The notes: generated from the letters alone by a model not told the origin. 56,419 bases of DNA from Anaerolineales bacterium (GCA_020851785.1 JADZCC010000027.1:1-56419), one strand, 5' to 3'; counted from the stretch's first letter, positions 8,183-17,050 are shown. Numbers and translations are program-made.

Positions 8183-8878
8183 ATGGAAAACGAGAATAAG
8201 GGGAATGGCTATTTATACAAGTCTGCGTTGTTTTTGCGCAACGGCTTGGCCGACGTGCAGAAGAAGACGCAGGATTTGTATCGCCTTGAGGAACTGGAAG
8301 ATTTTGCAAACCTGACCGATTCTCCGCTTGACCACTTGAGCGCGGCGCTTAGCCCGCTGGTGGAGCAGGTGAACGATTTTCTGGATTACGCCCACACTGT
8401 TACCGGCACCATGGCGCTGGAACTTGAGGAAGTGGATGTATCCGCAATTGTGGACAGCGTGATGAACATCGCCGATCAACTGGCGGAGCGTAAAGGCGGG
8501 CTTGAACTGGAAGAGGAAATCCCCGAAAACCTGCCAACGCTGGAGGCCGACCCGGCTCGACTGGCGCAGGCCTTGCTGAATTATTTGCACAATGCGATTA
8601 AGTTTACAGAGAAGGGCCGCATTACCTTGCGCGTCCTGCGCGAGGCGGATCAACTGGTGTTTGAAGTGCGCGATACAGGCATTGGCATTGCCGAAGCGGA
8701 TCAAGAGAAGGTCTTTGAGCCGTTTGAGACCATTTTGGAAGATAAGGAAGACCCGCGTTTGGGCTTTGGATTGGGCTTGAAAATTGTGGAGCATATCATT
8801 GAATTGCACGACGGCCAAACGTGGTTTCAGAGCGAAGTGGGCGTGGGCAGTTCGTTTTTCCTATCCATTCCGTTGTAG
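8183..8878 (+). CDS. Histidine-kinase-like ATPase protein lacking the phospho-acceptor His box
   Basis: 231 residues with a complete HATPase_c domain in the C-terminal half. The N box is NYLHNAIKFTEKG, G1 is DTGIGIA, the F box is FEPF and G2 is GFGLGLKIVEHII. The preceding segment looks like the second DHp helix (QVNDFLDYAHTVTG, then MALELEEVDVS), but no H-E-L-R-type box is visible, nor a sensor or membrane segment. ATG 8183 is chosen because GGAG at 8169-8173 is 9 nt upstream; a GTG at 8174 would abut it. It follows the exporter by 5 nt and is probably in the same operon. No response regulator is nearby. It may be a partner-dependent kinase or an ATP-binding regulator. Confidence 0.75.
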   Translation: MENENKGNGYLYKSALFLRNGLADVQKKTQDLYRLEELEDFANLTDSPLDHLSAALSPLVEQVNDFLDYAHTVTGTMALELEEVDVSAIVDSVMNIADQLAERKGGLELEEEIPENLPTLEADPARLAQALLNYLHNAIKFTEKGRITLRVLREADQLVFEVRDTGIGIAEADQEKVFEPFETILEDKEDPRLGFGLGLKIVEHIIELHDGQTWFQSEVGVGSSFFLSIPL

Positions 8879-8886
8879 GTCTGGCT

Positions 8887-10779
8887 TTATTCCTCCCAAA
8901 CTGAGTGATAGGCCCCGATCGCTTCAAAGTATTTGACCAACTTCTCATAAAACGGGTGGGCGGCGATGGTGGAACTATCGCCAATCACGATGAGTTTGCG
9001 TTTGGCGCGGGTGAGGGCCACGTTCATGCGGCGTGTGTCTGCCAGAAAGCCAACCGCGCCTTCGCGGTTGGAGCGCACCAGGCTGACGATGACGACCATT
9101 TTTTCGCGGCCTTGAAAACCGTCCACGCTGTCAATTTCCACGTCCAGCTTAATTTTCTCGCGCAGGAACTTGACCTGCGCGGAATAAGGCGAGATGATGG
9201 CAATTTCTGTTGGGGCGACGCCGCATTCAATTAACTCATTTAATTTCTTTACAACCAATTCCGCTTCGAGCGGGTTGCGACGGCTGTCTTCGTCGGGTTC
9301 GAGTTCTTCGTCGTAGTTGGCTCCGGCGGTGTCAATGAAGTGTACGGGAGTGGCTGTCAGCGGCGACTCGGCCACATTCGGCAGATCCGCCAACCGCGCG
9401 GCGCGAAGCGTTTCATCCGCTTGCAGATTGCCGCCGTAAAACATCTCCGCAGAGAATTGCATAATTTCAAGGTGCATTCGATATTGCACGTTCAACATTT
9501 TGTGCGGCGCGTTGCGGGTCAGCAGGCGTTCCATGAGGCTGATGTTGAATCCGCCGCGCAAGGCTGAGGGCGAAAGCACGGTGGGCGGCAATTGACAGGG
9601 ATCGCCGGCTAAAACCAGCCGTTTTGCAAATTGAAGCGGAATCCAAGTGGCGGGTTCCACGCTCTGGCTGGCTTCATCCACAACGCACCAGTCAAACGTT
9701 TTTCCGTTGAGCCTTGCGCCGTCGAGGCTGGTCAGGGTCGCGCAGACGACCTGCGCTTTGTTGAGGAGCGCTTCGGTAATTTGCGTTTCAATCTGTCGCG
9801 CCTCTTTGAGCATGGCTTGCGCTTCTTCGCGCATGGCTTGTTTGGCGCCGCGCTCTGGTTTGGCGCGCGTAAATTTATGCGACTGGTCGCGAAGCGCGTA
9901 GGCCTCGCGGGCGAGTTGATTGGCGACCTTTACTTCGGGATGATTCTCAACCAGCAGATCGAGCGTGTGTTGCTGAAGTTTGGGTGAAACCCGCGCGGGG
10001 TGTCCCAAGCGGACGGCTGGCGCGCCTGCATCCACCAAGCGTTCGAGTAAATTATCAATCGCTAAATTGCTGGGCGCAACCGCTAAAACGCTTTCGCCCC
10101 GTTGAACGATCTGGCGGATGAGTTCAATCAACGTGGTGGTTTTACCCGTCCCCGGGGGGCCGTGCAGGATGGCGAAATCTTCGGCGCTTAGCGCGAATTG
10201 AATCGCCTCCACTTGCGCTTGATTTAAGTTTGAGTTGAACGGGCGAAGCGGTTCCAGTTTTTCAAAAAGCGGATTGACCGAGCCGATGAGTACGTCGCGT
10301 AGGACGTTCAAGCGCGAGGTACTCGCGCTTCGCGCCGCTTCCAGCGCCTGCTTTTGTCTCAGCCGCGCAATTTCATCCGGCGCGCGATCCAGCCGAAAGG
10401 TGGGTTGGTCCGCTTCGGCCTCAACGAATTGGTTGAGCGCAATTTGAAGCGCATCGCGGCGCATGGCGCTGACGATTCCGCGCCAGCCATTTTCTCCGCT
10501 GGAATTTTCTTCCGATAAAATGATTGGGCTTCCAACGCCAAGCTTCGTCCACGGGAGCGGCAGGGTCTGGTTGCGCTTGCCCAGCCCCAATAAAAAGCGC
10601 CCGCCCAGCCCGTAACCTTCCTCGCGGATAACCAGGTTGATGATGGCGTTGCCGCTGGCTTCCGCTTCCGCCGCAGAAAATTTTTTGCGCTCGCGCAGGG
10701 CTTCCTGTTTTTCGGCTTCGGCTTCCAAATCCAAAAGCAGGGATAGATTTCCAAAATACTCGGTGGGCGAGATCGTCAT
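8887..10779 (-). CDS. UPF1/IGHMBP2-like superfamily 1 helicase
   Basis: 630-residue predicted 5'-to-3' DNA or RNA helicase. Walker A is GPPGTGKTTT at about 207-216. Motif II is VVDEASQSVEP, motif III GDPCQLPPT, motif IV QYRMH, motif V SVDGFQGREK and motif VI NVALTRAKRK. The N-terminal 200 residues form the beta-barrel region found in SMUBP-2 relatives. The stop lies 8 nt from the stop of the convergent HATPase gene. ATG 10779 has no Shine-Dalgarno, and TACAAT sits 8 nt upstream, so the transcript may be leaderless. The cellular substrate cannot be told from sequence. Confidence 0.88.
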   Translation of the reverse strand: MTISPTEYFGNLSLLLDLEAEAEKQEALRERKKFSAAEAEASGNAIINLVIREEGYGLGGRFLLGLGKRNQTLPLPWTKLGVGSPIILSEENSSGENGWRGIVSAMRRDALQIALNQFVEAEADQPTFRLDRAPDEIARLRQKQALEAARSASTSRLNVLRDVLIGSVNPLFEKLEPLRPFNSNLNQAQVEAIQFALSAEDFAILHGPPGTGKTTTLIELIRQIVQRGESVLAVAPSNLAIDNLLERLVDAGAPAVRLGHPARVSPKLQQHTLDLLVENHPEVKVANQLAREAYALRDQSHKFTRAKPERGAKQAMREEAQAMLKEARQIETQITEALLNKAQVVCATLTSLDGARLNGKTFDWCVVDEASQSVEPATWIPLQFAKRLVLAGDPCQLPPTVLSPSALRGGFNISLMERLLTRNAPHKMLNVQYRMHLEIMQFSAEMFYGGNLQADETLRAARLADLPNVAESPLTATPVHFIDTAGANYDEELEPDEDSRRNPLEAELVVKKLNELIECGVAPTEIAIISPYSAQVKFLREKIKLDVEIDSVDGFQGREKMVVIVSLVRSNREGAVGFLADTRRMNVALTRAKRKLIVIGDSSTIAAHPFYEKLVKYFEAIGAYHSVWEE

Positions 10780-10787
10780 GGCGGAGT

Positions 10788-10793
10788 ATTGTA
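10788..10793 (-). promoter_or_regulatory. -10 box for the helicase gene
   Basis: TACAAT on the minus strand, 8 nt before ATG 10779, with no ribosome binding site between. Confidence 0.4.
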
Positions 10794-10815
10794 GCATGGC
10801 GGGCGCTGAATACAG

Positions 10816-10821
10816 TAAAAT
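10816..10821 (+). promoter_or_regulatory. -10 box placed for leaderless translation of the hydrolase gene
   Basis: TAAAAT in the context CAGTAAAATCC, with 7 nt before ATG 10829 and no Shine-Dalgarno. A similar AGTAAAAT box appears near 13015 and 16967. Confidence 0.45.
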
Positions 10822-10828
10822 CCTTTGG

Positions 10829-11929
10829 ATGAAAAAAACCGCCCTGATTTTTTATGCGATTTTGCTAACTGCCTGCGCCGCTTCGGGGCGGGCGGTTCCG
10901 ACTCCGCTCTGGCCTGCTACGCCAACGACGAACACGCTCCCCGCCCAAGCCACGCCGACCCAAACGCCGCTCCCCACGGCCACGCTCACGGCGGAGCAGG
11001 CGCTCTTTCCATTTACGATTGAGGGCTTGCGCCAACATCAATTTACGAGCGGAGAAATTTTCATCAACGCCACGCTTTTGGAAACAGAGACGTTTACCCG
11101 CTATGCAATTTCCTATCCCAGCGACGGCTTGACGATTACCGGCATTTTACAAATTCCTAAAATTGGCCAGCCGCCCTATCCGGTGATTGTGATGAATCAT
11201 GGCTTCTTTTCCCGTTACGTCTATCATTCCGGCGACGGCACAGATCGCGCCGCTGAATTTCTCAATCGGCGCGGATATCTGACCGTCTCTTCAGATTATC
11301 GCACCTGGGGCAATTCCGGCACGGGCGAAAGTTTGTTTTATTCCGGTCTGGCCATTGACGTGATTAATTTAATCAACGCCCTGCCTTCCCTGCCCGCGGC
11401 GGATGTCAATCGAATTGGCATGTGGGGGCATAGCATGGGCGGCGGCGTAACCTTGAAGGTTTTGACGATTGATGCGCGAATCAAGGCGGCGGTTTTGTAT
11501 TCGTCCGTCAGTGGCGACTTTGGCGAGATCATCGAGCGTTGGGGGCCGGGCTGTTTGGGCGATGTGCTGGAAGGCGAAGCCAGCCTGGCTTGTAACTCGT
11601 CCGATGTTTTGCCATTCTCGCTCCCACAGAATTTGATTGACGCTTATTTTGAAGCGACAACCGACGCCGAGGCTCTGAAAACCGTCTCGCCGATTTATCA
11701 TCTCAACTACGTCACTGCGCCAGTGCAAATCAATTATGGAACCGAAGATGGAAAAGTCTCCTCTGGCACGCCGCCGGAATGGTCGCGCAAACTCTACGCG
11801 GCGTTTCTGGAAGCGAATCAAGAAGCGCGTCTAATCGGCGTAGAGGGCGAGGTGCATTCGTTTAAGTATGACGCGTGGTTCCACTTTATGGAACGCTCCG
11901 CCCAGTTCTTTGATCAATACGTCAAATAG
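10829..11929 (+). CDS. Alpha/beta-hydrolase lipoprotein
   Basis: 366 residues. The signal MKKTALIFYAILLTAC ends in lipobox LTAC, then comes a Pro/Thr-rich stalk (about residues 20-55). The catalytic domain is of the prolyl-oligopeptidase/dienelactone-hydrolase type, with nucleophile elbow GHSMGGG, an oxyanion strand MNHGFFSRY and a terminal GEVHSFKYDAW carrying the likely catalytic His. It probably cleaves an ester or peptide at the cell surface; the substrate is unknown. ATG 10829 is chosen over earlier in-frame codons, which fall inside the helicase gene and lack a signal peptide. Confidence 0.85.
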   Translation: MKKTALIFYAILLTACAASGRAVPTPLWPATPTTNTLPAQATPTQTPLPTATLTAEQALFPFTIEGLRQHQFTSGEIFINATLLETETFTRYAISYPSDGLTITGILQIPKIGQPPYPVIVMNHGFFSRYVYHSGDGTDRAAEFLNRRGYLTVSSDYRTWGNSGTGESLFYSGLAIDVINLINALPSLPAADVNRIGMWGHSMGGGVTLKVLTIDARIKAAVLYSSVSGDFGEIIERWGPGCLGDVLEGEASLACNSSDVLPFSLPQNLIDAYFEATTDAEALKTVSPIYHLNYVTAPVQINYGTEDGKVSSGTPPEWSRKLYAAFLEANQEARLIGVEGEVHSFKYDAWFHFMERSAQFFDQYVK

Positions 11930-11934
11930 GCGTT

Positions 11935-11994
11935 AAACGTCCCGAAGGCTTTTTCAAATAAATCATACGCGAACTGCCAGCCTTCGGGACGTTT
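11935..11994. terminator. Bidirectional terminator
   Basis: AAACGTCCCGAAGGCT at 11935-11950 pairs perfectly with AGCCTTCGGGACGTTT at 11979-11994. It lies between two convergent genes and can serve both. Confidence 0.8.
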
Positions 11995-12003
11995 GCATTT
12001 TGT

Positions 12004-12864
12004 TTAACCCTCTGGCGTGGGCGTGGCTTCTGGAACGTCCGTCTCAACCGGTGGAGGCGGCGCTTTACAGAACACGTCCGCGGAGGCGCTGGACGTGACG
12101 GTTTTGCCTAAATACGCGCTGGAAGCGCTGGCCTGGTTGTGGATCGTCGCGCCAATTTTAGCTTCTTGCGGCGTGGTGAAGTACGCGCCATAACAAGTTG
12201 CGGATTTTCCGGGCGGCAACGTCAGGCTGGATAATTTCTGCGGGCAATCAATGGATGTGATTTTGTCGTCGCTCAGGGTGAAGCCGGTTAGCGGAACATT
12301 GCCCGTATTGGTGATGGTGTACTTGTAGATAAACTTTTGGTTGGCGGCGTTGCAGGCAGTGTGATCCACGCTGACGCTGAGTTGAATGGCGGGCGCGCCC
12401 GGGTCCACCGTTGCAGTGGGTGACGCAGTGGGCGTCGGGGCTGGCGTTTCCGTAAGCGCGATGGGATGCAAGCCGAAAAGCGCTTCGCGATATTGCAGGC
12501 CGCCGGGGTCAAAGATCCCAGGTAGCGGTTCGCGGCAATCTAGCGTGAATCCTCCATTTTGCGTTATTTCGTAGCCTTCCGGTACATGAATATTAACCGT
12601 ATGTCCGCTGTCACATTGAACTCCGGTATCGTAATTTACCATGGGGAAAAAGATGGAGCCGTTTCCGTTAGAAGTCTGCGTGTACCCTCCCCATGAAACT
12701 GAAACGCCCGGAAACCACGGCTCGCCCGGGCTGATTTGCCCGTCTCCATTCAGGTCTTCATAAACGTAGGCGGTTGGTTGCGCCTTCATGCCGCAACTGC
12801 ACATGATTTGTAAAATCACGAAGAGCGATAGGACGACAGCCAGTTTGAAGGTCAGTCTTTTCAT
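12004..12864 (-). CDS. Secreted lipoprotein with SdrD-B-like and CARDB/DUF11-like domains
   Basis: 286 residues. A signal peptide (MKRLTFKLAVVLSLFVILQ) leads to Cys residues in IMCSCG that can serve as the lipobox. Residues 35-120 contain DLNGDGQISPGEP, a calcium-binding type loop found in SdrD-B-like beta domains. A Thr/Pro stalk follows (about 135-155), then a beta-sandwich with TITNTGNVPLTGFTLSD, typical of DUF11/CARDB repeats. The tail is Pro-rich. Likely a cell-surface adhesion or structural protein. ATG 12864 has AGGAG at a good distance. Four Cys residues could form disulfides. Confidence 0.7.
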   Translation of the reverse strand: MKRLTFKLAVVLSLFVILQIMCSCGMKAQPTAYVYEDLNGDGQISPGEPWFPGVSVSWGGYTQTSNGNGSIFFPMVNYDTGVQCDSGHTVNIHVPEGYEITQNGGFTLDCREPLPGIFDPGGLQYREALFGLHPIALTETPAPTPTASPTATVDPGAPAIQLSVSVDHTACNAANQKFIYKYTITNTGNVPLTGFTLSDDKITSIDCPQKLSSLTLPPGKSATCYGAYFTTPQEAKIGATIHNQASASSAYLGKTVTSSASADVFCKAPPPPVETDVPEATPTPEG

Positions 12865-13026
12865 TCGATACTCCTAAAGGAAATATGGCGATCTTGTTAC
12901 CGTTAAGTAGTCGTAAACTTATAGTATGGGTTTAGGAAATTCGGACTATTCCTGCCTCATTTTACTGCAATCTTTTTGCTTTACAATTGGAGAATTGAGC
13001 AAGCCTTCTTCAAGTAAAATTAGTGG

Positions 13027-13050
13027 ATGAGTTTCAAGGAGCGTACGTGA
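13027..13050 (+). CDS. Candidate 7-codon upstream ORF overlapping the next start
   Basis: ATG AGT TTC AAG GAG CGT ACG TGA. Its ATG sits 6 nt after TAAAAT (13015-13020) and its stop overlaps the GTG start of the following gene as GTGA. The AAGGAG inside it is also the Shine-Dalgarno of that gene. It may be a coincidence or a leaderless coupling ORF. Confidence 0.3.
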   Translation: MSFKERT

Positions 13051-13748
13051 GCATAAGCAGAAACCGACGTTCGATCTGGCGGGCTGGGCTGGCCCTATTC
13101 GCATTGGCCTGCGCGCTTCCGGCTGGGCTGGTTCCGCCGCCCACGCCGACGGTTGAGTCGTTATCGCAAGCGGATTTTGCGACGATCGTTGCCGGTACGG
13201 CCAACGCCGCCGGAGCGCAAACCGCCTCCGCCTTGCCGACAGCCACGCGCACCTATACTCCCACTTGGACGCCTTCTCTGACGCCCACTCCCACGCCGAC
13301 CTTTTTATTTTTGATCCCCACCCGCACGCCCATTCCAACCGACACGGTGATCCCAACCATGGGGACGCTGGTGATTTTGGGGAGTGGAACCGCTCCCACT
13401 TCCATCTATAAAGACGTCCCCTGGGCTTGCTTGGTCACTGGCAGTACGCCGCCGCGCAACGCGCCGGTGAAACCGGGCAAGGACTTTTACGTCACTTGGA
13501 CGGTGAAGAACGTGGGGACGAAAGAATGGTGGAACAACGGCATAGATTTTATTTATGACGGAGGATACCGCACAGAGCAACGAGCGATACAAGACCTACC
13601 AAAAACGGTGTACCCGGGCGGCTCGGTCACGCTGAAAGTCCTGCTAATTGCGCCAAAACGGCCGGATAGCTATAACGTAATTTGGGCCCTGCGGGTTGGC
13701 AACAAATCCTTTTGTCATTTGAAAATCACCTTCAAAGTGGCGGATTGA
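13047..13748 (+). CDS. NBR1-Ig-like-domain lipoprotein
   Basis: 233 residues from GTG 13047, chosen because AAGGAG lies 6 nt upstream. The signal has a lipobox-like ALAC (WRAGLALFALACA). Residues 20-110 form a Thr/Pro-rich stalk with repeated TPT. The C-terminal 110 residues are an NBR1-Ig-like (Ig-fold) domain: KPGKDFYVTWTVKNVGT, then WNNGIDFIYDGG, then YPGGSVTLKVLLIAP. In bacteria this domain is extracellular and often ends surface lipoproteins; a role in binding is inferred. The neighbouring divergent gene encodes another surface lipoprotein. Confidence 0.8.
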   Translation: MSISRNRRSIWRAGLALFALACALPAGLVPPPTPTVESLSQADFATIVAGTANAAGAQTASALPTATRTYTPTWTPSLTPTPTPTFLFLIPTRTPIPTDTVIPTMGTLVILGSGTAPTSIYKDVPWACLVTGSTPPRNAPVKPGKDFYVTWTVKNVGTKEWWNNGIDFIYDGGYRTEQRAIQDLPKTVYPGGSVTLKVLLIAPKRPDSYNVIWALRVGNKSFCHLKITFKVAD

Positions 13749-13770
13749 CGCGCCAGCTATACCCAGCTTT

Positions 13771-14946
13771 TTACTTTTGACCCCATAACCCATAGCCTTC
13801 GTTTCGTCTTTTTTCTCTGCGCGCATGTTGCTCATGGATTTGCTCAACATGATCCGCCTTTTCGGCAATCGCCGCCTCCAGCCAAAGTTTTCCTTTTTCG
13901 GCGGTCGCCAAACTTCCGGCGCCGTACGCGCCGGTTTTGGTGTCGTCATCCCAGGGTGGGTTGGCGATTAAACTTCCGCCTTCAACCCAATCCATATAAT
14001 AAGCAGGCGTGGAAATAAAATCTGTTTCGTCCACAACTTTTTCCATTTTGCATAAATCGGGGCGGAGGTATAGCATAAAGGAAGTTTCCAATTCTCCCGC
14101 ATGACCCATGCCGCCAATTTTTGACGTGCGGTATTTTTCCAGCGCTTCGGCGCCGAGCCTGCCGGAGGTGTGCAACCAGGCTGTGGCGCAAAAGATGCGG
14201 CGATGGCGCTCTCCGGCATACTTGACGACGTTCGTCAGGAATGAACAATTGCCGCCATGTCCGCTCATCAGATAGAAGCGGTTAAATCCACGCGCAACCA
14301 AAGTGTCAATTATGGCAATCCAAAAATCTTCAAAGGCGCGGCCGCCCGCATTCAGCGTGCCCGCAAAGGATGAACGATGCGTGCTGACTCCATAAGGCAT
14401 GACAGGCAAAGAAAAACTGCGCGTAGTCAATTTGGGATTGTTGCTATTTATTTTTTCGGCGCCTTTGGCAATTGCATCAATAATGATCGTATCAACCGAA
14501 AGGGGTAAATGAAATCCGTGTTGCTCGGTGTGACCAATTGGAATCAGTATCACCTTTTCGCGTTCGCTATCAGGCGGCAAAAAAGGCTTGGGTTGATTCA
14601 TCGAAACATGGCGTTGACGAAGAATTGGATAATTAAAAATAATCGAACTTTGCGGGTCAATGCCGCTGGGGGCGAGGCAATAGACTTTTGAAAAGCCATC
14701 GTCGCGCAGACTATCCAGCAGGTTGAGGATGTATTGCCAAAAAATAGAGTCTGGGATTTCAAGCCCGCTGTTCCTCCAGCCATACGGAAATGGCGGAAGC
14801 AAACCGCATCGTTCTGGAGCGGATAGCTGGCTCTGCAATTGAGCAGAATCGTAGCCCGAGCCAAGCGACAGCGCTAAAGGCGTATCGCGCGGGAGGCGGG
14901 CAACTTCGTCCCAGGTGAGTTCGTCGTAGCGGAAGAAGGCGGTCAT
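13771..14946 (-). CDS. Creatininase-family amidohydrolase with an extra N-terminal half domain
   Basis: 391 residues, longer than the usual 240-270. Residues 125-380 are a full creatininase-type domain that hydrolyses cyclic or linear amides using metals. It has the metal-binding IPIGHTEQHGFHLPL, then SGHGGN, then HAGELETS. Residues 1-110 look like a degenerate copy of the same fold: LTWDEVARLPRDTPLALSLGS aligns with the usual start, and VYCLAPSGID falls where NGHGGN would be, but the metal ligands are gone. ATG 14946 has AAGGA upstream. It lies 100 nt downstream of the S9 peptidase in the same direction. Substrate unknown. Confidence 0.8.
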   Translation of the reverse strand: MTAFFRYDELTWDEVARLPRDTPLALSLGSGYDSAQLQSQLSAPERCGLLPPFPYGWRNSGLEIPDSIFWQYILNLLDSLRDDGFSKVYCLAPSGIDPQSSIIFNYPILRQRHVSMNQPKPFLPPDSEREKVILIPIGHTEQHGFHLPLSVDTIIIDAIAKGAEKINSNNPKLTTRSFSLPVMPYGVSTHRSSFAGTLNAGGRAFEDFWIAIIDTLVARGFNRFYLMSGHGGNCSFLTNVVKYAGERHRRIFCATAWLHTSGRLGAEALEKYRTSKIGGMGHAGELETSFMLYLRPDLCKMEKVVDETDFISTPAYYMDWVEGGSLIANPPWDDDTKTGAYGAGSLATAEKGKLWLEAAIAEKADHVEQIHEQHARREKRRNEGYGLWGQK

Positions 14947-15046
14947 GGATTATTCCTTCAAGAGAATGAAAATTGTAAACGGACTCTGAAACAGATTCAC
15001 GGATGAAAGCAGACTGTCAACTGTCAACCGATAACTGCTAACAGTC

Positions 15047-16900
15047 CTACTTCGGCAGTAAATACCAGTCCAAAAACCTTTCCATGCGCTCGTACACATC
15101 CAACAGGTTTTCGGGGCGTAGAAATCCATGCGGTTCGGCGGCGTAGGTTTTGTATTCAAAGGTTTTGTTTTCGCGTTTCAAGGCTTCCGCCCATTCTTCG
15201 CTGGCTTCGGGCGGAACGACGGTATCGAGCAAGCCGTGCAAAATCAAAACCGGCTTTTGGATGTTCTTTGCTTCTGTGATCGGCGAGCCTTTCAGATAGA
15301 TTTCCAAATTTTCAGCGGGATGGCCTAAAAAGATTTCGGTATACAGCCGCAGTCTTTTTTCACATTGCGCCCACGAACTGACCAAATTCGAGTCGCCGTA
15401 TTTCGTGATGCCGCAGGCAAATAAATACTCCGGGTCGCGGGAGAGGGAAGCAATCGTCAAATAGCCGCCGTAACTTCCGCCCGCGATGCCAATTTTATCG
15501 GCTTGCACGGCTTTCAACGCTCGCAAATATTTCGCGCCGTACAAACAGTCCTGCAGGTCGCCAACGCCCCAGTCGTTATAGTTGGCGCGTTCAAAACTTT
15601 TGCCATACCCCGTTGAGCCGCGATAATTCGGCGCGAGGTAGGTATAACCTTTGGCTGTAAAATATTGCGCCACGTCGTCAAAGCCGAAAATATATTGATC
15701 TTTCGGCCCGCCATGCGGATACAAAATCGCCGCGCCGTTTGATTTTTTGGGGCGATATAAAAGCGCCGGAATTTCCAGCCCGTCGTAACTTTTATAAGAA
15801 ACGGATTCGGGCGTCACGAATGGATAATTTTGCAGGGCGGGCGGGTTTGAAAAGGTGAGTTGCGTTACTTGCTTGGTTTTCAAATCCATTTTGTAAAAGT
15901 CGGCTGGAGTTGTCGGCGCTTCAAACTCAAAGACGATATACGATTCATCCTGCGACCAATTGGGATTGGCATGAATCCCAACCTCGCTCCTTAGACTTAA
16001 CATCTTGCCCGATTCCACTTCAACCAATATTAACTTAAATGACGCTGATTGATTCGTCACCGCCAGAATTTGCCTGCCCGAAGGCGACCATTCATGTTGA
16101 ACAATATCCTCGCCAGCTTTGGTGAGTTGATGCAGGCCTTCGCCATTCGGTTCGATTAAATAAATTTCTTCGCGTTCGCCTTCCTGTGCAATGAACGAAA
16201 TCCACTGGCCGTCTGGCGACCATTTCGGCGAAAAGGCCCGCACCGATTCTTTGCCGTATAACGTAATTTGTTTTCTGGTGGCAAGTTCCAATACCACAAT
16301 GTCTAATCGGTTCAAATCGTCAAAGCGGCGCAGGGTGTAGAGGATGAATTTTCCGTCAGGCGAGGGGGTGGCCTCCCAGTGGTCGCCGATTGAGTCGGTA
16401 GTTAATGCGCTTGGATAATCGCCATCCAGGTTGGTCAGTAATAACTGGTCAACATCCTTTCTTTCGACAGAGACGATTAACCCTTTTGAATCGGGCATCC
16501 AACGCGGGGACGAGGCCGCAGGCGCAAAGTCGGTGATTTTTTTTGGCAGGCCGCCATCGTGCGGGACGATGTGCACGTGACCGTCTAAAGTAAACGCCAG
16601 CCAGGCCCCATCTGGCGACCATTGCGGAATCTCGTCATCCCATGCGGGCGCAAGCGTTCGGCCCACACTTACTCGTGACAACCAACTTCCATTTGCTGAC
16701 ATCGTGTACACGTCGGAGGAAGATTCGCCGTCTTTGATGCAGGCAATTTGTCCGCGAGAAGAAAGCGTCAGAGAGCGAACCCGCTCCAGGCTGGTGAGGA
16801 GCGGAAGCGTCAGCCCGGCGGGTGATTCCAAGTCTGGCCGTTTTAAGGCGGGCCATCCATTGCGTTCGTATTTCTCGGTCAATTTGATGGGATTTTCCAT
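15047..16900 (-). CDS. S9 family serine peptidase (acylaminoacyl-peptidase/prolyl-oligopeptidase type)
   Basis: 617 residues with no signal peptide, so cytoplasmic. Residues 30-340 contain TolB/WD40-like beta-propeller repeats (SPDGAWLAF, SPDGKFILY, SPDGQWISF) that gate the active site. Residues 370-617 are the alpha/beta-hydrolase domain with Ser476 in GGSYGGY, the Asp in HGLLDTVVPPEAS and the His in EPHGFLRP. It removes residues or short pieces from oligopeptides. ATG 16900 has GGAGG 7 nt upstream. It is divergent from a peptide ABC importer, which suggests joint use of imported peptides. Confidence 0.9.
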   Translation of the reverse strand: MENPIKLTEKYERNGWPALKRPDLESPAGLTLPLLTSLERVRSLTLSSRGQIACIKDGESSSDVYTMSANGSWLSRVSVGRTLAPAWDDEIPQWSPDGAWLAFTLDGHVHIVPHDGGLPKKITDFAPAASSPRWMPDSKGLIVSVERKDVDQLLLTNLDGDYPSALTTDSIGDHWEATPSPDGKFILYTLRRFDDLNRLDIVVLELATRKQITLYGKESVRAFSPKWSPDGQWISFIAQEGEREEIYLIEPNGEGLHQLTKAGEDIVQHEWSPSGRQILAVTNQSASFKLILVEVESGKMLSLRSEVGIHANPNWSQDESYIVFEFEAPTTPADFYKMDLKTKQVTQLTFSNPPALQNYPFVTPESVSYKSYDGLEIPALLYRPKKSNGAAILYPHGGPKDQYIFGFDDVAQYFTAKGYTYLAPNYRGSTGYGKSFERANYNDWGVGDLQDCLYGAKYLRALKAVQADKIGIAGGSYGGYLTIASLSRDPEYLFACGITKYGDSNLVSSWAQCEKRLRLYTEIFLGHPAENLEIYLKGSPITEAKNIQKPVLILHGLLDTVVPPEASEEWAEALKRENKTFEYKTYAAEPHGFLRPENLLDVYERMERFLDWYLLPK

Positions 16901-16979
16901 GTGCGCCTCCAGGGTGATGAGGCCGATTCTACCAGTTCGCTACTTTCGGAATTTATCAATATACAGTAAAATTTTCGGG

Positions 16980-17006
16980 ATGAACGATCATCAAGTATTC
17001 TTTTAA
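16980..17006 (+). other. Possible 8-codon leader ORF before the peptide importer
   Basis: ATG-initiated frame encoding MNDHQVFF. The ATG is 7 nt after TAAAAT (16967-16972), which itself is 17 nt after TTTCGG, so it could be translated without a leader. It ends 5 nt before a terminator hairpin. Too short to be judged by itself. Confidence 0.25.
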
Positions 17007-17011
17007 GCGGC

Positions 17012-17050
17012 CGCGCCCATGACGGAAGTTCTGTCAGGGCGCGCGTTTTT
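17012..17050 (+). terminator. Terminator-like hairpin in the 5' region of the peptide importer operon
   Basis: CGCGCCC plus TGAC (17012-17023) pairs with GTCAGGGCGCG (17033-17043) with a single bulge, then CGTTTTT follows. It stands between the putative promoter and the binding-protein gene at 17091, with no plus-strand gene ending before it. It is thus an attenuator candidate rather than an ordinary end-of-gene terminator. Confidence 0.55.

Noticed and set aside
12946..13356. 136-codon minus-strand frame
   Set aside because: Antisense to the NBR1-Ig lipoprotein; composition of a shadow frame.
15012..15048. GACTGT...ACAGTC inverted repeat with CAACTGTCAAC words between two minus-strand genes
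   Set aside because: Weak, low-complexity stem; may be a repeat remnant but I cannot support a function.
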